Assembly (NCBI GenBank): GCA_036788195.1
Contig: DAIQNX010000035.1
Coordinates: 1-32,009 of the forward strand
DNA from: CALFXN01 sp937957815
Lineage (GTDB): Bacteria; Synergistota; Synergistia; Synergistales; Aminobacteriaceae
Reading direction: 5' to 3'
DNA: 32,009 bases
Both the position numbers and the translations under genes were made by a program. Positions 24,396 to 30,742 of the stretch are shown piece after piece. The stretch's first letter is position 1; every line of letters begins with the position of its first letter. A model generated the notes under the pieces. The model was given only the letters and a program-made list of their open reading frames with translations, did no database searches and was not told where the DNA came from.

Positions 24396-24419
24396 GCGCC
24401 GGACCCGGGGGATCGGCGC
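24396..24419 (-). terminator. Possible weak terminator of the ligase / small-ORF transcript
   Basis: A GC-rich 10-bp imperfect hairpin (24396-24405 with 24410-24419), with only a short TTT a few nucleotides beyond. It lies between the small ORF and the tyrS promoter. Confidence 0.35.
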
Positions 24420-24442
24420 CGCAATTATCCCGCACCCGACGT

Positions 24443-24574
24443 CTACCGCTTCCGCTCCGAGCGCAGGACGGCGCCGTACGCGAGGCAGAGGCCCTCGAAG
24501 TCGCGTTCCATGTCAAGCTCCCGTTTCGTGCATTCTTTCTCGGACGCAGGCATGCATTGTCTCTCTTCCATCAT
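24443..24574 (-). CDS. Small ORF of 43 codons downstream of the phenylacetate-CoA ligase gene
   Basis: A short ORF opened by a double ATG directly after an AAAGGGAGGG ribosome binding site and closed by TAG. The 43-residue product is charged and acidic at the start (M-M-E-E-R-Q-C-M), basic at the end (R-S-E-R-K-R), and has three Cys (7, 15, 30) and a central D-F-E-G-L-C-L-A-Y-G-A segment. No family is recognised. It starts 62 nt after the ligase stop with no terminator between, so it is probably in the same transcript and under the same Tyr attenuator. The strong ribosome binding site is the main evidence that it is expressed. Confidence 0.55.
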   Translation of the reverse strand: MMEERQCMPASEKECTKRELDMERDFEGLCLAYGAVLRSERKR

Positions 24575-24636
24575 AAAGCCCTCCCTTTTCTATAAACGGA
24601 TTCTTCGGAAATTCCCGGCCGCCGCGGAAAACGGCG

Positions 24637-25869
24637 CTACGCGACCTTGACGACGCGAACGGCCTTGCCCGACGAGCGTTCGAGCGTTTCGGGCCGCAGG
24701 ATGCGCACCCCCACGCGGATCGCGAGCGCCTCGTGGAGCTTCCGGGCCGCGTCCGCGCGCAGGGCTTCCGTCCCGTCGTCGTCCAGGAGCCGTTCGGACT
24801 CGCAGATCACCGACAGCTCCTTCATCCCCTCTCGCTCGGCCACTTCGAGGCAGTAGTTCAGCGAGAGTCCCCCGATCTTCGCGAGGGCCGCCTCGACCTG
24901 CGACGGGAAGACGTTGACGCCCCGGATGATGAGCATGTCGTCGTTGCGCCCCGTCACGCGCGCGAGGCGCTTGCCGGCGCGGCCGCACGCGCACGGCCCG
25001 TCCGTGAGGGACGCCAGGTCGCGCGTCCGGTAGCGGATCAGCGGGAAGGCCTCCTTCGCGAGCGTCGTGATCGCGAGTTCGCCCCACTCCCCGTCCGGGA
25101 CGGGCGCGTCGTCCTCGCCCAGGATCTCCATGAAGAAACAACTTTCGTTGAAGTGCATCCCGGTCTTGTGCGGGCACTCCATCGCGACGCCCGGCCCCAT
25201 GATCTCCGACAGGCCGTAGGAGTTGACGGCCGTCACGCCGAGGCGGCGCTCGATGACCTCGCCCATCTCCGGCGTCCACGCCTCGCCGCCGAGGATCGCC
25301 AGGCGCAGCCGCAGGCGGTCGCGCAGCCCCCGGCTCTCGACGATTTCGCTCAGGTGCAGCGCGTAGGACGGCGTGCTCGTGAACGCGGTCGTCCCCATGT
25401 CCTCCATGAGAAGGAGCTGGCGCTCCGTGAAGCCGCCCCCCGTCGGGACGACCGTCGCGCCGAGGCGCTCCGCGCCGTAGTGGAAGCCGAGCGCCCCCGT
25501 GAAGAGGCCGTAACCCAGGATGACCTGGAAGACGTCGTCCCTCGTGACGCCCGCCGTCGCGAGGCATTCGGCCATGCACTCCGACCAGACGTCGAGATCG
25601 CCCTTCGTGTAGGGGACGATCGTCGGCTTCCCGGTCGTTCCGGACGACGCGTGAATTCGAACGACGTCGTCGCGGGACGCGCAGCACATCCCGAGCGGGT
25701 AGCTGTCGCGGAGGTCCTGCTTCACGGTGAACGGGAGCCTCCGGAAGTCTTCGAGGGAGACGATGTCGCCCGGGTATATCCCCGCGGCCTCCATCTTGCC
25801 GCGATAGACGGCGTTGTTCCTCCATACCCGCGTGACGACGTTCTTCAATGCTTCGAGCTGCTTCTCCAC
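24637..25869 (-). CDS. paaK: Phenylacetate-CoA ligase (arylacetate-CoA ligase)
   Basis: A 410-residue adenylate-forming enzyme. The ATP/AMP loop S-S-G-T-T-G-K-P-T starts at about residue 75, and the family block R-T-R-D-L-A-S-L with the C-A-C-G-R-A-G-K-R-L segment and G-R-N-D-D-M-L-I-I-R-G-V-N-V-F-P-S lie in the C-terminal third. It joins an arylacetate to CoA at the cost of ATP, or runs in reverse. In anaerobes the CoA thioester connects to aromatic 2-oxo acids through indolepyruvate:ferredoxin oxidoreductase. The start is GTG after GGGAGGGAA, and the N-terminus is slightly shorter than in aerobic homologues. Expression is probably controlled by a leader with a Tyr-rich short ORF and a terminator. 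Confidence 0.92.
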   Translation of the reverse strand: MEKQLEALKNVVTRVWRNNAVYRGKMEAAGIYPGDIVSLEDFRRLPFTVKQDLRDSYPLGMCCASRDDVVRIHASSGTTGKPTIVPYTKGDLDVWSECMAECLATAGVTRDDVFQVILGYGLFTGALGFHYGAERLGATVVPTGGGFTERQLLLMEDMGTTAFTSTPSYALHLSEIVESRGLRDRLRLRLAILGGEAWTPEMGEVIERRLGVTAVNSYGLSEIMGPGVAMECPHKTGMHFNESCFFMEILGEDDAPVPDGEWGELAITTLAKEAFPLIRYRTRDLASLTDGPCACGRAGKRLARVTGRNDDMLIIRGVNVFPSQVEAALAKIGGLSLNYCLEVAEREGMKELSVICESERLLDDDGTEALRADAARKLHEALAIRVGVRILRPETLERSSGKAVRVVKVA

Positions 25870-25925
25870 GATCGTTCCCTCCCTTTCCTTCCGATTTTTT
25901 TCGAAATCCTGCGGCGAAAACGCAT

Positions 25926-25968
25926 AAAAAAAGAGGGCCGGAATCCCTCTTTCGGGATCCCGGCCCTC
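25926..25968 (-). terminator. Leader (attenuator) terminator upstream of the phenylacetate-CoA ligase gene
   Basis: In minus-strand RNA a fully paired 15-bp stem (25954-25968 with 25933-25947, one G-U) closes a 6-nt loop and is followed by U7. It lies between the leader ORF stop (15 nt) and the ligase start (56 nt). Leader RNA CCUGGUCC can pair with GGGCCGGG in the 5' arm over 8 bp, a candidate antiterminator. Confidence 0.88.
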
Positions 25969-25983
25969 GCAGGCGCACGACGT

Positions 25984-26082
25984 TTACGCGTCGGCCCCCG
26001 GACCAGGTCCCACGCTCGCGTAATAATAGGAGAACACCATCTGGGACAGTTGAGTGGTTCGGGCGACGCCGAATGTATCCAT
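25984..26082 (-). CDS. Leader peptide of the ligase operon (32 codons, Phe-Ser-Tyr-Tyr-Tyr)
   Basis: A short ORF starting at an ATG 8 nt after GAGGTG and ending at TAA just before the attenuator terminator. It encodes 32 residues with F4, F17 and Tyr at 19, 20 and 21, then A-S-V-G-P-G-P-G-A-D-A at the very end. The run of Tyr codons close to a strong terminator is the classic layout of ribosome-mediated attenuation. The end of the peptide matches the tyrS leader in frame. The 320-nt region between the ligase and the DMT permease gene is explained by this leader, its promoter and its terminator. Confidence 0.75.
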   Translation of the reverse strand: MDTFGVARTTQLSQMVFSYYYASVGPGPGADA

Positions 26083-26113
26083 AATGCACGCACCTCTTTT
26101 ACGAATTGGGGAC

Positions 26114-26142
26114 ATTCAACCACGAAACGACTGATTCGTCAA
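26114..26142 (-). promoter_or_regulatory. Probable promoter of the ligase leader transcript
   Basis: On the minus strand, TTGACG (26137-26142) and a weak TTGAAT (26114-26119) are 17 nt apart, 31 nt before the leader ATG. Confidence 0.5.
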
Positions 26143-26189
26143 GGGACGATTCATCGCGGCGGCGCCCATCGACGTCCGCGAACGGAAGG

Positions 26190-26719
26190 TCATAAGACCT
26201 GCGCTTCCCTCCCCGACGACGGCGCGATGATGACGACGCCGCACAGGATGAGGGCCGCCCCCGTGAGGGATACGGGCGTCAGCCGCTCGCCGAGGAGGAG
26301 CGCCGAGAGGACGCACGCCGTGAGGGGCTCGCTCAGCGACACGACATACGCGTCGCTGAGGTAGACCATCCGGAGCCCGGTCGCGTAGAGGAACATCGGC
26401 AGGGCTTCCGTCAGGACGCCGAGCGCCGANNNNNNNNNNNNNNNNNNNNNNNNNNNNNNNNNNNNNNNNNNNNNNNNNNNNNNNNNNNNNNNNNNNNNNN
26501 NNNNNNNNNNNNNNNNNNNNNNNNNNNNNGGATTCGCGCGCCCGTGACGAACATGTACCCCGCCAGGAAGAAGCCCGCGAAGACGACGCGAACGGCGCCG
26601 ACCGTGAGCGGATGCGCTCCTTCCGGGGCGAAGGCCTGAAGGATGCCGCTCAATCCCCAGCTCATGCTCGACATCATGACGAAAAGCATTCCCCTGAGCC
26701 GCTGCGCGTTTCCGTTCAC
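26190..26719 (-). CDS. EamA/DMT-family permease, interrupted by an assembly gap
   Basis: Two pieces of one multi-helix transporter lie on either side of a 100-N gap. The N-terminal piece (26719 down to 26530) starts with GTG and gives 63 residues with two helices (residues ~11-27 and ~43-60). The C-terminal piece (26429-26190) gives about 79 residues including the typical EamA end: S-L-S-E-P-L-T-A, A-L-L-L-G-E-R-L-T-P and G-A-A-L-I-L-C-G-V-V. The two pieces are in different frames across the gap only because the N run is a placeholder. A full EamA permease is near 290-300 residues, so about 150 residues are missing. Such permeases export or import small metabolites; the substrate is unknown. 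Confidence 0.85.
26430..26529. other. Assembly gap (100 N)
   Basis: Exactly 100 N, the usual placeholder for a scaffold gap of unknown size. From the missing part of the permease the true gap is likely nearer 450 bp. Confidence 0.97.
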
Positions 26720-26754
26720 CGTCGATCGCCGTCCTTTTGTTCTCCGCCGGAAGG

Positions 26755-26783
26755 ATTATAGGCAGCGGAAGCGGTTCTGTCAC
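26755..26783 (-). promoter_or_regulatory. Strong promoter of the DMT permease gene
   Basis: On the minus strand, GTGACA (26778-26783) and a perfect TATAAT (26755-26760) are 17 nt apart, 35 nt before the GTG start. Confidence 0.75.
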
Positions 26784-26828
26784 GAAGAAGCCATCGCGAT
26801 CGCCTCTTTCGGACGCGCCGGGGACGGC

Positions 26829-26857
26829 TGGACAAACGGGGAAACGAGTGACATGAT
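26829..26857 (+). promoter_or_regulatory. Possible promoter of the duplicated membrane protein gene
   Basis: TGGACA (26829-26834) and CATGAT (26852-26857) are 17 nt apart, 42 nt before the ATG. Both boxes deviate from consensus. Confidence 0.4.
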
Positions 26858-26899
26858 TCGGAAAGATCGAGTACATTCCGTTTCCCGGAGGCGATGCGA

Positions 26900-28141
26900 A
26901 TGACCGGACCGGTTTCTCCAGAAAAGACAGTCGCTACGTTCATGCGGCGACTCCGCCCGTTCGACCTCTCAGACCTGCCGCTCGACGTCGTGATCCTTCT
27001 CATCGGCGGCCTGACGCTGGCCCTCGCGGGAGTGCTCCTCTTCCCGGTCTCGACGGGGGCGCTTCCGTATTACGAAGAGGGGCTGTACGGCCTTCTGCTG
27101 TTCATCTTCGCGCTCCAGACCGTGACGCTCGGGAAGACGCCCTTCGGCGACGCGCGCCGGACGGCGCCGGTCGTGGGCGCAGGGCTGCTCCTCGCGTCCG
27201 CGGGGATCGTCACGTGCTTCGTCCCGGGCCTCCTCGGGCCGCTTCCGCGTGTGCTGCTCTTCTGCTGCTTCTCCGTCGGCGGAGCGCTGCTCCTCGCGCA
27301 GATGGTCCTCTCGGAAAGCCGGCTCCGCGCATGGATGGCCTACGGCGGAATCTTCCGGCGCCTCGCGGCGGCCTGCGGGGCCGTCTATACCCTGTCGATC
27401 CTGACGGGGCTTCTCGTCCGGACCCCGTCGCTTCTGACGACGCGAACGACGGCCCTCGTCGCGATCGCGTTCGGCGCGTCGGTTTTCTTCCTCGCGTCGA
27501 TTCTCGCGTCGATCGCCCGAAAGTACCCCCAAGTCGCCGGCGACGACGCCCCGGGCGGCGTCCCGCTTCCGCCCGACCGCGCCCTGCTGCTGCTGACGGC
27601 CGTCTTCATGGTGCTTCTCGGAGTGCTCCTGATCCCCGTGAACTTCGGCATCCTGCCGTTTTCGGGAAGCGCGCAGCTCGGGCTTCTCGTCGTGATCTTC
27701 TCCGTCCAGATGCTCGCGTCCGGGAGTACGCCCGTCGGCGCCTATCCGCGGACGCGGCTTATGGTGGCGCTCGGGCTCATCCTGGCGGGCCCGGGCATCG
27801 TCTCGTGCATCGTCCCGGAGGTTCTCGCGCCGTTCCTGACAGTCCTCGTCGGCGTGCTCAACGTGGCGGGCGGGGCGCTCGCGCTCGGAAAGATCGTCCT
27901 CCCCGCGCTCACGGGTCCGAAGCGTCCGGGCGGGAGCCTGCCGCCGATCCTCTCGAGGCTCCGGACGACGCAGATCGCGATGAATCTCCTCTCGATCGCG
28001 TTCGGCGCGTCGATGCTCCTCCCCGGGATCGTCCCCGGGCCGGTCGTCGGCCCCGTCCTCGCCGCGAACGGCGGCGCCCTGCTCTATCTGCTCCACATCC
28101 TCGGCGACATCGACAGGATGACGGAGGACGCGACAGCCTAG
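26900..28141 (+). CDS. Polytopic membrane protein with internal duplication, function unknown
   Basis: A 413-residue protein of about ten to twelve predicted helices, not recognised. It is built from two related halves, about residues 30-206 and 229-405. For example G44-V-L-L-F-P-V-S-T-G-A-L-P matches G241-V-L-L-I-P-V-N-F-G-I-L-P, and A-S-A-G-I-V-T-C-F-V-P (99-109) matches A-G-P-G-I-V-S-C-I-V-P (296-306), both at an offset of about 197. Each half places one Cys in that helix. The ATG at 26900 is preferred (8 nt after GGAGG) to one 6 nt earlier. Its stop lies only 10 nt from the convergent hydrolase gene. A transporter or HdeD-like stress membrane protein is possible, but not shown. Confidence 0.7.
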   Translation: MTGPVSPEKTVATFMRRLRPFDLSDLPLDVVILLIGGLTLALAGVLLFPVSTGALPYYEEGLYGLLLFIFALQTVTLGKTPFGDARRTAPVVGAGLLLASAGIVTCFVPGLLGPLPRVLLFCCFSVGGALLLAQMVLSESRLRAWMAYGGIFRRLAAACGAVYTLSILTGLLVRTPSLLTTRTTALVAIAFGASVFFLASILASIARKYPQVAGDDAPGGVPLPPDRALLLLTAVFMVLLGVLLIPVNFGILPFSGSAQLGLLVVIFSVQMLASGSTPVGAYPRTRLMVALGLILAGPGIVSCIVPEVLAPFLTVLVGVLNVAGGALALGKIVLPALTGPKRPGGSLPPILSRLRTTQIAMNLLSIAFGASMLLPGIVPGPVVGPVLAANGGALLYLLHILGDIDRMTEDATA

Positions 28142-28151
28142 GACGGCGGGA

Positions 28152-28919
28152 TCACTCCATCTTCCGAATTCTCACTTCGATGCCGCTGCCCTTCAGAAGG
28201 GCTTCGAGCCTCCCCGTGTCGGTCTGTCCGTAGTGGTACGGATAGAGGATCTTCGGGCGGAAGGCGAGCGCGGCGTCCGCGACCATCTCGGGCGACATCG
28301 TGTACGGCAGGTTCATCGGCAGGAAGGCGACCGTGATTCCCGAAAGCGCCTTCATCTCCGGAGTGTTCTCGGTATCTCCGGCGATGTAGACGGTCGTGTC
28401 GCCGAAGGTCAGAACGTAGCCGTTTCCCTCGCCCTTCGGGTGGAAGGGCTGTCCGGTATCGCGCCTGTGGACGATGTTGTAGGCGGGCACGGCCCGGACG
28501 GGAATTCCGAGGACGCTCGCCGCGTCGCCGTTTTTCATGACCGTTCCCCATCCGAGGATTCCGGCGCATTTCGGCGTGAGGATCGTTTCCGTCGAGGGCG
28601 TCACGATGCGGTCGAGCGCCGCCCGGTCGAGGTGGTCCTGGTGTTCGTGCGTGATCAGGACCGCGTCCGCCTTCGGAAGCGTCGAATAGTCGGCGGCCTT
28701 GCCGTAGGGGTCCACGTGGATCACCTTTCCGCCGAAAGAAAGCATGAGCGTTCCGTGGCCGAGGAACGTGATCGTGAGCTCTCCCGCCGACGTGGCGAAG
28801 ACATCCTCCTCGAAGGCCCGTCCCGCGGCCGGAGCGTTCGCGAACGCCGCGCCGGCCGCACACACACCCGCGACGGCGAGCGCGAGGGAGAATCCGAGAA
28901 ACACGGCCATCTGGTTCAT
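28152..28919 (-). CDS. Exported metallo-beta-lactamase-fold hydrolase (UPF0173-like)
   Basis: A 255-residue protein. A signal peptide covers about residues 1-28 (ending A-F-A before N-A-P). The fold then opens with L-T-I-T-F-L-G-H-G-T-L-M-L and V-I-H-V-D-P-Y, and the metal motif H-E-H-Q-D-H is at 91-96. A later I-A-G-D-T-E supplies the bridging Asp. The pattern fits the UPF0173/L-ascorbate-6-phosphate lactonase-like branch, but those proteins are usually cytoplasmic and shorter. The start follows AAGGAGGGG. Cys20 does not form a lipobox, so the protein is probably soluble in the periplasm. The substrate is unknown. Confidence 0.85.
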   Translation of the reverse strand: MNQMAVFLGFSLALAVAGVCAAGAAFANAPAAGRAFEEDVFATSAGELTITFLGHGTLMLSFGGKVIHVDPYGKAADYSTLPKADAVLITHEHQDHLDRAALDRIVTPSTETILTPKCAGILGWGTVMKNGDAASVLGIPVRAVPAYNIVHRRDTGQPFHPKGEGNGYVLTFGDTTVYIAGDTENTPEMKALSGITVAFLPMNLPYTMSPEMVADAALAFRPKILYPYHYGQTDTGRLEALLKGSGIEVRIRKME

Positions 28920-28959
28920 CGACATCCCCTCCTTCATACGGATTCGTCAGTATGTCACC

Positions 28960-28988
28960 ATGCTACCGCAATCGGAAATCCGGTGCAA
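28960..28988 (-). promoter_or_regulatory. Probable promoter of the exported hydrolase gene
   Basis: On the minus strand, TTGCAC (28983-28988) and TAGCAT (28960-28965) are 17 nt apart. Confidence 0.45.
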
Positions 28989-28994
28989 ACGAAC

Positions 28995-29032
28995 AAAAAA
29001 GCCGTCTCCCGCCCATCGGGACAGGAGACGGC
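28995..29032 (-). terminator. Terminator of the M20-AbgT operon
   Basis: A perfect 9-bp stem (GCCGTCTCC, 29001-29009, with 29024-29032) is followed on the minus strand by T6. It lies 25 nt after the AbgT stop. Confidence 0.88.
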
Positions 29033-29056
29033 GCACATACGGACGGACGGACGGAG

Positions 29057-30634
29057 TTACATGCTCACTCCGGCACCCGGTCCGAGCGGAATGCCGACGA
29101 GGTACCACACGATAAGCATCAGCGTCATTCCGGCCATGAACGCCAGCGAGTAGGGCATCGAGAGCGAGATGACCGTTCCGATGCCGACGGGGGGATCGGA
29201 CTCCTTCTTGTACTGTTCGAGAAGGCCGATGACGACCGGAACGTAGTACGACAGCGGCGAGATGATGTTCGTCGTCGAGTCGCCGATCCGGTAGGCGACC
29301 TGCGTCAAAGCCGGCGAGAAGCCGACGAGCGAGAACATCGGCACGAAGATCGGGGCGAGGATGAGCCACTTCGCCGAGCCGCTGATCATGAAGAGGTTGA
29401 TGAACGAGCAGAGCAGGATGAAGAGCACGAGCAGCGGGATGCCGCCGAGGTTCAGCGCCTTGAGGCCTTCGGCGCCCTTGACCGAGAGGATCGTCGTGAG
29501 GTTCGAGACGTTGAAGAGATAGACGAAGCACGCTGCGGGAAGAGCCACGACGAGGAAGCTCACGGCGCCCGACATGCCCTTCTGCATGAGCTTCGGGATG
29601 TCCGACGCGGTTTTTATCGTCCCCGCGCCGACGCCGTACGTGGTGCCGACGACGAAGAAGATCGCAAAGAGAATGGCGACGATGCTCGAAAGCAGCGGCG
29701 ACGAAGGAACGAGCGTTCCGTTGTCGGCTCGGAAGAACGCCCCCTGCGGGACCGTGAGGTAGAGCAGCAGACCGACCATCAGGACGAGCGCGACCGTCGC
29801 GCAGCGGAGTCCGCGTTTCTCTTCCGGCGTTACGGCGTGCTCCTTGAGGAAGGACTCGTCCTTCACGGAGACGTCGTCGCCGAGAACCCTGACCGTGAAG
29901 CGTTCCGTGACCCACGTCGTGAGAAACGTCAGCACGACGGTCGCGGCGATCATGAAGTACCAGTTGATCAGCGGGTGGGTCGCTCCGGCGACGTGCATGC
30001 CTTTCGCGGCCGATTCGGTGATCCCCGCGAGCAACGCGTCCGTTCCGGCGACGAAGAGGTTCGCCGTGAAGCCGCCCGACGCCGCCGCGTAGCCGACGAT
30101 GATCCCGACCCAGGGGTTGCGTCCGAGGGCCTTGAAGACCGCGCCGCCGATGACCGGCGTGAAGATGATTCCCGCGTCGGAGGCGAGGTTCGCGTTGATG
30201 CCGACGAGCGCGAGTGTCGCCGTGACGAGGTAGGACGGCGCGCCGAGGATCGTCCGGCGCATGAGCGCGGAGATGAATCCCGTCTGCTCGACGAGGCCGA
30301 TGCCGAGCGTCATCGTCATGATGAGGCCGAGCGGCGCGAAGCCGACGTACGTCTTGACGAAATCCGCCAGGAACGTCCGCATCGCCTTGAAGCTCATGAG
30401 ATTCAGGACCGCGACGGTGACTTCCTTCGGGGCCTCGCCCGCCTTGCTGGACGCGGCGAGGTACTTGACCGAGACGCCCTTCTGGGACAGGTAATACGAC
30501 AGCGCGATGACGATGGCCGAGAGGATGACGAAGAGCCAGAACGGGTGGGGAAGCTTGTTGCCGACGATCTCGATCCCGCGGATGAATCGTTCGAAGAGTC
30601 CCTTTTCCGCAGGACGGTCGGATGTATTCGCCAT
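29057..30634 (-). CDS. AbgT-family transporter
   Basis: A 525-residue polytopic protein of the AbgT family. Diagnostic blocks are N-K-L-P-H-P-F-W-L-F near residue 25, G-I-N-A-N-L-A-S-D-A-G-I-I-F-T-P-V-I-G-G at about residues 160-180, Y-A-A-A-S-G-G-F-T-A-N-L, and G-D-S-T-T-N-I-I-S-P-L in the second half. E. coli AbgT imports p-aminobenzoyl-glutamate; others export sulfonamides. The gene is downstream of an M20 amidohydrolase gene on the same strand (108-nt gap), so import and hydrolysis of an N-acyl amino acid or small peptide fits best. The start is the ATG after AAGGAGG. A 7-bp inverted repeat (30656-30662 with 30674-30680) sits just upstream of the ribosome binding site. Confidence 0.93.
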   Translation of the reverse strand: MANTSDRPAEKGLFERFIRGIEIVGNKLPHPFWLFVILSAIVIALSYYLSQKGVSVKYLAASSKAGEAPKEVTVAVLNLMSFKAMRTFLADFVKTYVGFAPLGLIMTMTLGIGLVEQTGFISALMRRTILGAPSYLVTATLALVGINANLASDAGIIFTPVIGGAVFKALGRNPWVGIIVGYAAASGGFTANLFVAGTDALLAGITESAAKGMHVAGATHPLINWYFMIAATVVLTFLTTWVTERFTVRVLGDDVSVKDESFLKEHAVTPEEKRGLRCATVALVLMVGLLLYLTVPQGAFFRADNGTLVPSSPLLSSIVAILFAIFFVVGTTYGVGAGTIKTASDIPKLMQKGMSGAVSFLVVALPAACFVYLFNVSNLTTILSVKGAEGLKALNLGGIPLLVLFILLCSFINLFMISGSAKWLILAPIFVPMFSLVGFSPALTQVAYRIGDSTTNIISPLSYYVPVVIGLLEQYKKESDPPVGIGTVISLSMPYSLAFMAGMTLMLIVWYLVGIPLGPGAGVSM

Positions 30635-30742
30635 ATTCTTTCCTCCTTCGGTTTTCACAGATTCTTCCGATAGATCTGTGCCGGGGTCGATCCGGGATAC
30701 GATATCGATGCCACGCTTCGAAGATCCTCTCCCTCTCCGCGA

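Noticed and set aside
26411..26719. A frameshifted pseudogene for the DMT permease
   Set aside because: The frame change coincides with a 100-N placeholder, so it reflects the assembly.
28860..28870. Lipoprotein signal at Cys20 of the exported hydrolase
   Set aside because: The residues before the Cys (A-G-V) do not fit a lipobox; an ordinary signal peptidase site follows.
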